Shown piece by piece: positions 40,523-47,837 of a DNA stretch of 64,000 bases (positions are counted from its first letter, which is position 1; each line of letters begins with the position of its first letter). Both the position numbers and the translations under genes were made by a program. Under the pieces are notes generated by a model. That model had not been told where the DNA came from and made no database searches. It saw nothing but the letters and a program-made list of their open reading frames with translations. The DNA is taken from positions 181,064-245,063 of the forward strand of contig CAZWDO010000005.1 of the NCBI GenBank assembly GCA_964632485.1, in the 5' to 3' direction. The stretch is from CAZWDO01 sp964632485 [NCBI: uncultured bacterium] (GTDB taxonomy: Bacteria > JAGOEH01).

Positions 40523-41827
40523 CTAAAAATACGCGGTTGCCTTACCATAAACAGTATGGCGTTGGGACGCGAATTCTGTCCGTCGTTTATCACCCACTGC
40601 CAAAACACCATGCAAGCTAATGATAAAATCGTCCTGAAAGCGATACTCTATAGAGGGCATTAGCGCCGCCGAACGATCGGAAAGGTTAGTCAACGTAAAC
40701 AAGGCCATTTCATAATCAGTAAACAGGGTATATCGCAGGCCTGCCATCAGATAATGGCGCCCGAGACCCGGCATCTCATCAGCCATTAATTTCAGTAAAT
40801 CCAGCGCCTGATATAAATTACTATTTTTTTTCCCATTGCCATTATAATAATACTCAACCAGGTAAGAAATTCCGCTGTCAAAAGTATAGTCCGTACCAAT
40901 CACCCCCTGGAAATATACCGCGCTGTCTTCAAACGTTCGGCGCGAAGTCAATGGGGCGTGCCACGCGCCCTCAAAAGCAAGTCCGCGCTTCCAGACTTCA
41001 CCGGCTCCATCAAAACCCAAAATCAATTTTTCTGGCAAATTAAACAATGCGCGGTCACTGGAATGGTAATGAACAAAGGAGAATGAGTAATCAAAGCGTT
41101 GCCAGTTGCCTTTATAACGGGCTCCATAAATCGAATGCAGCCAGTCTTTACCCGGGGAAACAGCCAAATCCAGCGAAGTTAACGCGCCGAGACTCCAAAT
41201 CAACCGCAAGGCATGGGCGCCAAGCTTCGGGGCATCAACATCCAGGGGATCCTTCCGATTCCATATATCGGTAGGATTAAAAGCATATCCCGTACCCCAG
41301 CCAATTGATTGCTTACCGATAGTCAATGTCAACGACCGCCCGTAAAGGGATACCGCTGCGCGGTCCAGTTGCCAGCTCGATTGTGGATAAAAACTGCTAT
41401 ACGCCAAATGGCCCAGATAGGGTTCCAAAACTACTACCATCAGCGAATCATCAAGGGGAAGATTACCAGCCAGGCTACTGAATGATCCAATTAAATCATC
41501 ATATAAATAACCAATCAGCGAATTTTCCCGTATTGTATAGAATGGATCAATGGGCTGCAATTGCGAGGTCAGAATCAAATGGGTTTCCCAGGCAATCTTT
41601 TGCCAGCGCCAACTCCCCTCAAGACGTAGATTTTCAACATCTGTCAGAAGAGTAGTATCACCACCCATCCATAACGCCGTTCGCGTCTCCAGATACCCTC
41701 CATAATCAAAGGTTCCCCGATCGGCCCTCATTGGATCCATCAGGAGCAACCCGCAAACCGCTACCCATATCCACCATTCCCAACCCCAAACGCGGTTCAT
41801 TTTTCGCGCCATTATCGACTCTTCCAT
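40523..41827 (-). CDS. putative outer-membrane beta-barrel protein
   Basis: A 434-residue protein with an N-terminal hydrophobic signal (around residues 10-36) and then amphipathic beta strands rich in aromatic residues and ending in Phe (KATAYF), as in outer-membrane barrels. I recognise no specific porin family; the arrangement with an MMPL permease and LolA-like protein resembles modules with DUF1302-type barrels. It is the last gene of the TetR-controlled unit, 10 bases after the LolA-like gene. Confidence 0.72.
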   Translation of the reverse strand: MEESIMARKMNRVWGWEWWIWVAVCGLLLMDPMRADRGTFDYGGYLETRTALWMGGDTTLLTDVENLRLEGSWRWQKIAWETHLILTSQLQPIDPFYTIRENSLIGYLYDDLIGSFSSLAGNLPLDDSLMVVVLEPYLGHLAYSSFYPQSSWQLDRAAVSLYGRSLTLTIGKQSIGWGTGYAFNPTDIWNRKDPLDVDAPKLGAHALRLIWSLGALTSLDLAVSPGKDWLHSIYGARYKGNWQRFDYSFSFVHYHSSDRALFNLPEKLILGFDGAGEVWKRGLAFEGAWHAPLTSRRTFEDSAVYFQGVIGTDYTFDSGISYLVEYYYNGNGKKNSNLYQALDLLKLMADEMPGLGRHYLMAGLRYTLFTDYEMALFTLTNLSDRSAALMPSIEYRFQDDFIISLHGVLAVGDKRRTEFASQRHTVYGKATAYF

Positions 41828-41837
41828 TATACCGTTC

Positions 41838-42671
41838 CTATCGCTTTAAATATTGTTCACTAAAATAATTATCCGGCAACGACAAATCACACTCAACTGT
41901 TTTCACTAACATTTCCGTATGCGATCCCTTAATCAGGTTTTTCATTACCATTTTATGGGCAACCCAATAGTTCCCGACTTTTTTAATATCCTCCATAGCG
42001 GATTCTTTCCATAATTCGCCGTCTTCGTCATAGTAAAGCCCTTTGACGGCTACAAAATTCGTTTGATCCACCCATAAAATGATCTTGCTATAGGATTTGC
42101 CTTTATCTTTCGGAACCATAGTAATCACATAGTATAAGCGTTCATTGAGCTTTTCGTCAGGATTTTGGGTGATAGTGTAATCTTTGCGGAAATCCCGGGT
42201 CGAGAGGTCCTCATAAGAAAAATCGGAATCATTAACGCTTTGCTTGCGCTGGTGGGAGGCAATTTTACGAGCCCGTCCAGTACGCGGGGAGAAAAACCAG
42301 ATATCATCGCCATCATTCAGCGTCAATATCTTCATTCCTTTGATCCGATTCGGTAGCGCATACTCCATCAATCCTTTTTCGCCCTCATCCTTACTATAAC
42401 TGATCAGTTCAGAACGGTTCACATCGCCATCGGCCTGATAAGCATTTTGAACCAGAGTCATTTTAGCGGATTCCATTTTATCGTTTGCTTCCATACGATC
42501 CAAAATTTCATCCAGAGTGAATGCAAAAGTGGAGATAATCTGAAGATTAAACAGACAGATTAAAGCCATTAATCTGAACACAGCAGGTTTTACAAAAAAA
42601 CAGGACCTGGTATTTATTTGACGGGTTGATCGCGATAGGATAAAACTCGAGAAAAAAAGCATATTACGCAT
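41838..42671 (-). CDS. LolA-like outer-membrane lipoprotein-sorting family protein
   Basis: A 277-residue exported protein of the LolA-like family (PF17131 type) often encoded with MMPL/RND permeases. I set the start at the ATG at 42671, which has GGAG six bases upstream and overlaps the permease stop by 8 bases. A hydrophobic signal region lies near residues 30-55. The mature domain has KGMKILTLNDGDDIWFFSPRTGRARKIASHQRKQS (cores GDDIWFFSP and RARKIA), DFSYEDLS and KIILWVDQTNFVAVKGLYYD (core ILWVDQTNF). It probably shuttles a lipid or hydrophobic molecule across the periplasm; the cargo is unknown. Confidence 0.83.
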   Translation of the reverse strand: MRNMLFFSSFILSRSTRQINTRSCFFVKPAVFRLMALICLFNLQIISTFAFTLDEILDRMEANDKMESAKMTLVQNAYQADGDVNRSELISYSKDEGEKGLMEYALPNRIKGMKILTLNDGDDIWFFSPRTGRARKIASHQRKQSVNDSDFSYEDLSTRDFRKDYTITQNPDEKLNERLYYVITMVPKDKGKSYSKIILWVDQTNFVAVKGLYYDEDGELWKESAMEDIKKVGNYWVAHKMVMKNLIKGSHTEMLVKTVECDLSLPDNYFSEQYLKR

Positions 42672-45519
42672 GGGAATCTCCTTTGTGAAAATATGTTTCA
42701 TAAATAGTAATGATCGCGGGCAAAACTAAAAGCGAGCTCAGAAAACATGAACCGACTCCGAAGGTGAGCAGTTTACCCATGCCCGCCAATCCGCGATGAG
42801 TCGCCAATGCCATGGAACCGAATCCAATCGCAGTCGTCAGTGAGGTTAATAGAATCGCCCGGCCGGTATGATGGATCACAACGGGAAACGAAAGCCGCCC
42901 TTCAAGGCGGTAACGATGCAAAATATGAACACCGTCATCGATACCAATCCCTAAAATCAGGGGTAAGGTCAATAGATTATTATAATCGAATTTCAGACCT
43001 GCCAGGGCCATCAGGCCCAACATCCATAAAGCGCCGACTGAAATCGGAACCAATGCCAGAAGCATATATTTCCAGGAACGGAAATCAATGAGCAGCAGAA
43101 AAATTATCGCAATAAAACTTAATATAAAGGCCAACTCTCCTTTTTCCTTGATTAAATCAATAAAAATCAAGGTAATAATCGGATAGCCGGTTACTTTAGG
43201 AGAAATTTCGGACAACCGCGCATTAATCTGACGGAGAAAAATCTCATCCCAGACATTCGCTCGCGGGTACACAAGCACTAAAAACGTCGAATCCTCAACA
43301 TTCATATATCGGTCAAGGATAGTGGCCGGCAATGAGTCCAATGTGATGGGAGAAGGGTTGGACATTCTCCATAACCGAGTATGCATCACTGGAAAAAGAA
43401 TTGTCTGGTACCGTGTCAATAGTTCCGTCAACGAGGAAGTTGATCTCATTTTTTGGATCAGTTGCAATACTTTACTATCCTCATCTTTCTTTCCGACAAT
43501 CTCATCGCATTTTCGAACAATTTTATTGGTTTCCCCTTTAGCTGAAATTGAGAGTTCGCCAATTTCCACAATATTATTATGAAGACGTTCCAATTCAGAT
43601 ATAATCGTCTCGACATCGGCTTCTATAATTGGCGTTGGCGCGCTCTGAGCGGCCAAAATCAGGCGGAACTGTTCCAGCAAGAGTCGATTGGCGGCCTGGG
43701 TTTGCGCGCTGGGAAGGAATTCGGTAATCGCGTCCAATCCGCTGACCAGACCCGTTTTTTTGCCATCTTTTTTCACCTGTTCCACTTTTGAACGGCAGGA
43801 GTCCAGATCACGGGCTGTAAAAAGGATAAAATCAGGCGCCATTTCAAACTTGTCCAGAATTTTGTTTTGCGTAACAACCGCCGGCATCTCTTTCGGTTCC
43901 GTCTCAAGATAGTTGTACTCGAATTTTAATTTGGCGGCGCCCCAAACGGACAAGACCAGGGTGAGGGCTGTTACAATTAGTACCAATCTGGCATTCCGCG
44001 GACGAATAATCCACTCCCCCACCCGTTCAAGATATGAAAAACTCAGAAAACGACCCAATGGATGCCAAATCCGGCGTAATAAGCTACGAGAATCCCCTGA
44101 CGAAACAACGGCTCCTTTTTCATTTTTGCTCCAAAGCATCAATGCGGGCAACAGGATCAGCATCAACACCAGAGTTATCAAAATGCCCGAACCGATCGCA
44201 ATTCCCATTTCGCTCATAGCCCGAAACCCTGCCAAAATTAAAGAAAAAAATACAGCCGCCGTCGTCGTGGCACCGGTTATAATTCCATTACCGCTTTTCA
44301 AGTACATGGCGCGGATCGATTGCGCCCGACCCAATCCCTCATTCCGGTTATTATTGTAACCCGTGATCACATGGATCCCAAAATCAATGCCCAATCCAAT
44401 CAGAATCAAGCCGAACGACGCGGACATCATGTTCAGATATTTCAAGGATAAAGCAATGAAACCGCTGGTCCATATAAACGCAACAACCAGCGCGACAATC
44501 GCCATTAACGGATATTTCCAGGAACCAAACGACCCAACAATTAAAATCAAAATCAAAAAAAGCGCGATTAGCGAAGACCAGCCCATATCATTAAGCGTCG
44601 TCTCCATCTCTTCATAACCCAATACCGGCAACCCCGTCGCCCCTACAGTAAGTTCCGGGTTCTCTGCTTGATACTCATTCAGCTTTAAATTGATTTTCTC
44701 ACCCAGAATCAACATGTTATCCCAATCATCCATACGGACCGCCGGTTGCAGCATCAAGATCAGCATTGTATTATCCGGGGACAGGAAATATTCTTCACCG
44801 CTGATAAAAGCGTCAATTGCCTCATGGGTGGCCACACTATCCCCGCCTTGAGTCAGAAGCGCCAGACTCCGAAGAAGCTGGCGAACACCCTCCAGAGATT
44901 CAACAGCCTGGCGTTCTCCATCCAACTCGGTCATTTTTTCCTGGTCTTCCACATATTCTCTTTCAAAATTATCGTTCATACCAACCAGCAATTCCGGCAA
45001 ATGGAGAGAATGAAACATTTTTAGCGAAGATTCCAGATCCCGGGTCTTCTGAATCATCAAACCATGATCCAAAAAAAATTCCTTGTCAATGCGATAATCG
45101 ATCCGCTGAACCAACGGAATGGAATCATAAATCACCCCGGGCACAGGCTCATCTCCAGAAAAAATACGCCATCTCAAGCTTAACGATAAATCCTGATTCG
45201 GCTGGGGATAAACATGAACCAAAGATTTCAGCTTCCCAGCCAATTCATTGGCCGACTGGCGCAAACGGGGCAAATTCTTAGTGGAATCCTCAAGGGTGAT
45301 CATAACCGTTGAAGCCGATGGGTAGTTCCGGGCGATTTTATCATATTCCTCAACCTGGGGAATCCCCTTGGGCAACATGTCGGAAAACTGATTTTTCATA
45401 CTCAGTTTTGACGCTTGATATCCCATAAAAAGCGTCATCAAAATGCCTATTATAACCAGACGGCGGGCATACCGTTCGACAAACACTCCCACTCCATTCA
45501 ATAATCGATGATTACTCAT
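42664..45519 (-). CDS. MMPL/RND-family permease
   Basis: A 951-residue inner-membrane transporter with the two-fold RND topology: one helix, a large periplasmic loop, five to six helices (about 310-460), then the same again (one helix near 510, loop, helices 770-940). The first helical bundle has GLGIDFGIHVITGY near 375 and the second GIGIDDGVHILHRYR near 855; the Asp residues in these are the proton-relay positions. It resembles hopanoid or lipid exporters (HpnN, MmpL). TetR, LolA-like and barrel neighbours suggest a trans-envelope lipid or hydrophobe route. Confidence 0.88.
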   Translation of the reverse strand: MSNHRLLNGVGVFVERYARRLVIIGILMTLFMGYQASKLSMKNQFSDMLPKGIPQVEEYDKIARNYPSASTVMITLEDSTKNLPRLRQSANELAGKLKSLVHVYPQPNQDLSLSLRWRIFSGDEPVPGVIYDSIPLVQRIDYRIDKEFFLDHGLMIQKTRDLESSLKMFHSLHLPELLVGMNDNFEREYVEDQEKMTELDGERQAVESLEGVRQLLRSLALLTQGGDSVATHEAIDAFISGEEYFLSPDNTMLILMLQPAVRMDDWDNMLILGEKINLKLNEYQAENPELTVGATGLPVLGYEEMETTLNDMGWSSLIALFLILILIVGSFGSWKYPLMAIVALVVAFIWTSGFIALSLKYLNMMSASFGLILIGLGIDFGIHVITGYNNNRNEGLGRAQSIRAMYLKSGNGIITGATTTAAVFFSLILAGFRAMSEMGIAIGSGILITLVLMLILLPALMLWSKNEKGAVVSSGDSRSLLRRIWHPLGRFLSFSYLERVGEWIIRPRNARLVLIVTALTLVLSVWGAAKLKFEYNYLETEPKEMPAVVTQNKILDKFEMAPDFILFTARDLDSCRSKVEQVKKDGKKTGLVSGLDAITEFLPSAQTQAANRLLLEQFRLILAAQSAPTPIIEADVETIISELERLHNNIVEIGELSISAKGETNKIVRKCDEIVGKKDEDSKVLQLIQKMRSTSSLTELLTRYQTILFPVMHTRLWRMSNPSPITLDSLPATILDRYMNVEDSTFLVLVYPRANVWDEIFLRQINARLSEISPKVTGYPIITLIFIDLIKEKGELAFILSFIAIIFLLLIDFRSWKYMLLALVPISVGALWMLGLMALAGLKFDYNNLLTLPLILGIGIDDGVHILHRYRLEGRLSFPVVIHHTGRAILLTSLTTAIGFGSMALATHRGLAGMGKLLTFGVGSCFLSSLLVLPAIITIYETYFHKGDSHA

Positions 45520-46111
45520 GGCTCTCCTCTTTCAGATAACGTTGGATTATAATTTGTTTCATATTTTGAAAATGAGGCCTGATTTTATCGGGGTAAAGCA
45601 GCATGTGCAATTGCAGACCATCCAGAGTTCCTGCGAGAAATACGGCCTCGGCTTCGGGATTGCGCACTCCCAGTTCCTGCAATAAATCGGTAAAAACTTT
45701 AAGCAATTCGTTGTATAAATTGTGGAATTCTTTCCGAAACTGCTCGATCACCTGGGGTTGCATAAATACATAGAAATAGAGACGCCAAAACTCATAGTTA
45801 TTCTCCAATTCATCAAAATTCATATCAATCAGATAACGGAACCGGCTGTGCGTATCCGGGAATTGACGATGCCTGCTGATGAATTCGCTAAACACGGTGA
45901 AGATGTCAGTAAGGATGGCACGTAGCAAATCTTCCTTACTCGCGAAATAATTATAGAGCAGACCTTTGGAAACTCCAGCCCCCTGGGCGATCTGGGCAAT
46001 GGTCGTCAGAGCATAACCCTGTTCGGCGAATAGCGAAACCGCTGCCTGCATAATAGTTTCCCGACTCTTTTGTCTGATTTGTTGGTTGGCTTCCTGACTA
46101 CGAGGCGACAT
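45512..46111 (-). CDS. TetR-family transcriptional regulator
   Basis: A 199-residue repressor. The N-terminal helix-turn-helix is typical: SRETIMQAAVSLFAEQGYALTTIAQIAQGAGVSKGLLYNYFASKEDLL (cores AVSLFAEQGY, TIAQIAQGAGVSKG and LYNYFASKEDL). The C-terminal part is ligand-binding. I use the ATG at 46111, seven bases after AGGAG; a longer frame to 46168 would run through the operator. It overlaps the permease gene by 8 bases and probably represses its own operon through the palindrome just upstream. Confidence 0.9.
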   Translation of the reverse strand: MSPRSQEANQQIRQKSRETIMQAAVSLFAEQGYALTTIAQIAQGAGVSKGLLYNYFASKEDLLRAILTDIFTVFSEFISRHRQFPDTHSRFRYLIDMNFDELENNYEFWRLYFYVFMQPQVIEQFRKEFHNLYNELLKVFTDLLQELGVRNPEAEAVFLAGTLDGLQLHMLLYPDKIRPHFQNMKQIIIQRYLKEESHE

Positions 46112-46134
46112 ATTAAGGCTCCTGTCGAAATTTA

Positions 46135-46152
46135 TGAATGACCAGTCATTCA
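46135..46152. promoter_or_regulatory. TetR operator (palindrome)
   Basis: TGAATGACCAGTCATTCA is a perfect inverted repeat (8-base arms, CA in the middle), of the form bound by many TetR/AcrR-type repressors. It lies between the promoter and the tetR start, over the expected transcription start, so binding would block the tetR-MMPL-LolA-barrel operon. Confidence 0.75.
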
Positions 46153-46158
46153 ACCATA

Positions 46159-46186
46159 AATATATCAACTTTTTTTCCTATGTCAA
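46159..46186 (-). promoter_or_regulatory. sigma70-type promoter of the tetR-MMPL operon
   Basis: On the minus strand, TTGACA (46181-46186) and TATATT (46159-46164) are separated by 16 bases. The predicted start falls in or beside the TGAATGAC palindrome. Confidence 0.68.
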
Positions 46187-46416
46187 GTCCTTTTTAAAAT
46201 TATTTTAAAATTGATAGCCGACACAAAATAATTGATAAAAGCCTAAAATAGGGCATTTACACGAGAATTGATATTGTAAACAAGCTTTCAAATCAGTCAA
46301 TCAATATTTTGAAATTCACTAACAGGCCGTCCAAAATTCAGTCCGTGAAAATCCATGTTCAATACAATGAGTAAGACAGATACTTTCTGGGATAACTTTG
46401 AGGAAAAGTTTTTCAC

Positions 46417-46445
46417 TTGACTTTTAAATAGTAATTTTATATAAT
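46417..46445 (+). promoter_or_regulatory. strong sigma70-type promoter pointing into the defence island
   Basis: TTGACT (46417-46422) and a consensus TATAAT (46440-46445) are separated by 17 bases. The predicted start near 46452 leaves a leader of about 300 bases before the cytosine methyltransferase. It may be the old promoter of the decayed recombinase, and nothing resembling a terminator clearly separates it from the island genes. Confidence 0.7.
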
Positions 46446-46503
46446 ATTAATCATGGACAAATTATTGTATGTAAAGGTAAACAACTGAAGAGAATAGGAC
46501 TGG

Positions 46504-46596
46504 ATGATTAAAAAATATCAGAAATAATTGAAACTCAAGCAATATAGCCCCTAAACCGTCCGATCCTATACTCACTGTTTCAACCTTTGTAATACT
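46504..46596 (+). pseudogene. remnant of a tyrosine recombinase N-terminal domain
   Basis: One frame from the ATG at 46504 reads MIKKYQK, stop, LKLKQYSP, stop, TVRSYTHCFNL. This is the pattern of the SAM-like core-binding domain of phage integrases (K-x-Y-L-x-x-L-x-L-K-x-Y-S-P-x-T-x-x-S-Y). Both stops are TAA, one base away from GAA or AAA codons expected at those positions. The rest of the gene, including the catalytic domain, is absent, and the similarity stops at the adjacent inverted repeat. Confidence 0.5.
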
Positions 46597-46623
46597 GTCC
46601 AACATCGCTACGCTTGTTGGACA
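46596..46623. repeat. 28-base perfect inverted repeat
   Basis: Nine-base arms TGTCCAACA and TGTTGGACA enclose ten bases. The ends GTCCAAC and GTTGGAC fit the RYYYAAC and GTTRRRY integron core-site patterns, but the element is far shorter than a normal attC site. It sits exactly where the recombinase similarity ends. Alternatives are a REP-like element, an operator or a transcript hairpin. Confidence 0.55.
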
Positions 46624-46742
46624 ATGGGAGGCTACAATTTTTTTGCTAATATACAATCGTGAACAGAAAGAAGTATATACTTGCCCATTAAGAATGCCCA
46701 ACATACATGTAGGTTATATAAGAAAAAACTTAGGGTAAAGAA

Positions 46743-46756
46743 ATAGTTATAACTAT
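46743..46756. promoter_or_regulatory. palindrome overlapping the methyltransferase start codon
   Basis: ATAGTTATAACTAT is a perfect 14-base palindrome whose last two bases are the first two of the ATG of the cytosine methyltransferase. Several C5-methyltransferases and restriction controllers bind sites at their own start; a similar role here is inference. Confidence 0.35.
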
Positions 46757-47837
46757 GGATACAGCAAATAAAATTAAGACTAAATTGAGAGTAAGCGCGG
46801 TGGATTTGTTTTGCGGTGCCGGAGGATTGACCCGTGGGCTCGAAAAATCGGGTATTGCCGTCAATCTTGGTATCGACATTGATCCGGCCTGTGAATACCC
46901 ATATTCAGCAAACAATACCGCCAGCTTTCTCCTGAAATCTGTCAATGATGTAAACGCCTCCGAACTGCTGGACGCATACAAAGATTCCCAATTGAAGTTA
47001 CTGGCAGGTTGCGCGCCTTGCCAGACATTTTCTTCATATAACCAAAAGGCTGATTCATCGGATAAACGCTGGTGGCTGCTCCTGCAATTTTCACGTTTGA
47101 TTCGAGAGACTGAGCCTGAACTGGTGACCATGGAAAACGTTCCAGGGTTGATGGATCAGGATGTTTTCAAGGAATTCGTTGCCGATTTGAAAGCTCGGGA
47201 CTATCACGTCGATTACAAAATCGTAAATTGCGCCGAATACGGTTTGCCCCAACAGCGGAACCGTTTGGTATTGCTCGCTTCGCAATTAGGGCCGATCAAG
47301 TTGCTCAGCCCGAAGGAATTCAAGAGAAAAACCAAAACCGTCAAGGAGGCCATCGGGAAGCTGCCTGCAATCGAAGCGGGAGCTATCGACTCGAAAGACC
47401 CACTGCACCAAAGCTCCAGCCTTTCCGAAACCAACTATCAGCGCATACTCGTTTCCAAACCGGGTGGAACATGGAGAGATTGGCCAGAGAAGCTCGTGGC
47501 TGATTGTCACAAGAAAATAAGCGGAAAGACCTACCCGAGTGTCTATGGACGTATGAGTTGGGACGAACCAGCTCCAACCATAACAACTCAGTTTTTCGGC
47601 TTCGGTAATGGAAGGTTCGGACATCCCGAACAGAACAGAGCAATTTCACTGCGCGAAGGCGCGATACTCCAGAGTTTCCCCAAAAAATACAAATTCACGG
47701 CTCCCGGTGAGCCAATAAGCAAGAAGGCACTCGGTCGCCTTATAGGAAACGCCGTTCCCGTCAAACTCGGGGAACTCATCGGTAAAAGTATTTTGAAACA
47801 TGTGTCGATATACGAAGCCACTGTTAGTAAGCTTTAG
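46755..47837 (+). CDS. C5-cytosine DNA methyltransferase, DrmMII-like
   Basis: A 360-residue C5-methyltransferase (PF00145). All core motifs are visible: motif I VDLFCGAGGLTRG near 16, motif IV GCAPCQTFS with the catalytic Cys near 80, motif VI TMENVPGL near 117, motif VIII YGLPQQRNRLVLLAS near 160, the recognition region about 185-260, and motif X GRLIGNAVPVKLGELIG (core GNAVPVKLG) near 325. In class 2 DISARM such an enzyme (DrmMII) protects the host. Here it directly abuts drmD (stop TAG, then ATG), so it belongs to the operon. It is compact, and might alternatively be a solitary modification enzyme captured by the island. Confidence 0.9.
   Translation: MDTANKIKTKLRVSAVDLFCGAGGLTRGLEKSGIAVNLGIDIDPACEYPYSANNTASFLLKSVNDVNASELLDAYKDSQLKLLAGCAPCQTFSSYNQKADSSDKRWWLLLQFSRLIRETEPELVTMENVPGLMDQDVFKEFVADLKARDYHVDYKIVNCAEYGLPQQRNRLVLLASQLGPIKLLSPKEFKRKTKTVKEAIGKLPAIEAGAIDSKDPLHQSSSLSETNYQRILVSKPGGTWRDWPEKLVADCHKKISGKTYPSVYGRMSWDEPAPTITTQFFGFGNGRFGHPEQNRAISLREGAILQSFPKKYKFTAPGEPISKKALGRLIGNAVPVKLGELIGKSILKHVSIYEATVSKL

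Larger units (their letters stand above)
46187..46754. other. AT-rich 570-base junction between chromosome and defence island
   Basis: No intact gene is visible. It holds a strong plus-strand promoter, a broken recombinase N-terminus, a 28-base inverted repeat and a palindrome on the methyltransferase start (each listed). A 17-codon plus-strand frame from 46367 reads MSKTDTFWDNFEEKFFT; its FWDNF start recalls the N-termini of some tyrosine recombinases, but it is too short to call. Confidence 0.5.

Noticed and set aside
46596-46623. Complete integron attC site
   Set aside because: Only the outer core boxes fit; there is no inner box pair and the length is about half of the shortest normal site, so it is kept only as an inverted repeat.
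46462-46704. 80-codon minus-strand frame in the island junction
   Set aside because: Low-complexity hydrophobic sequence running across the inverted repeat and the recombinase remnant; no ribosome site.
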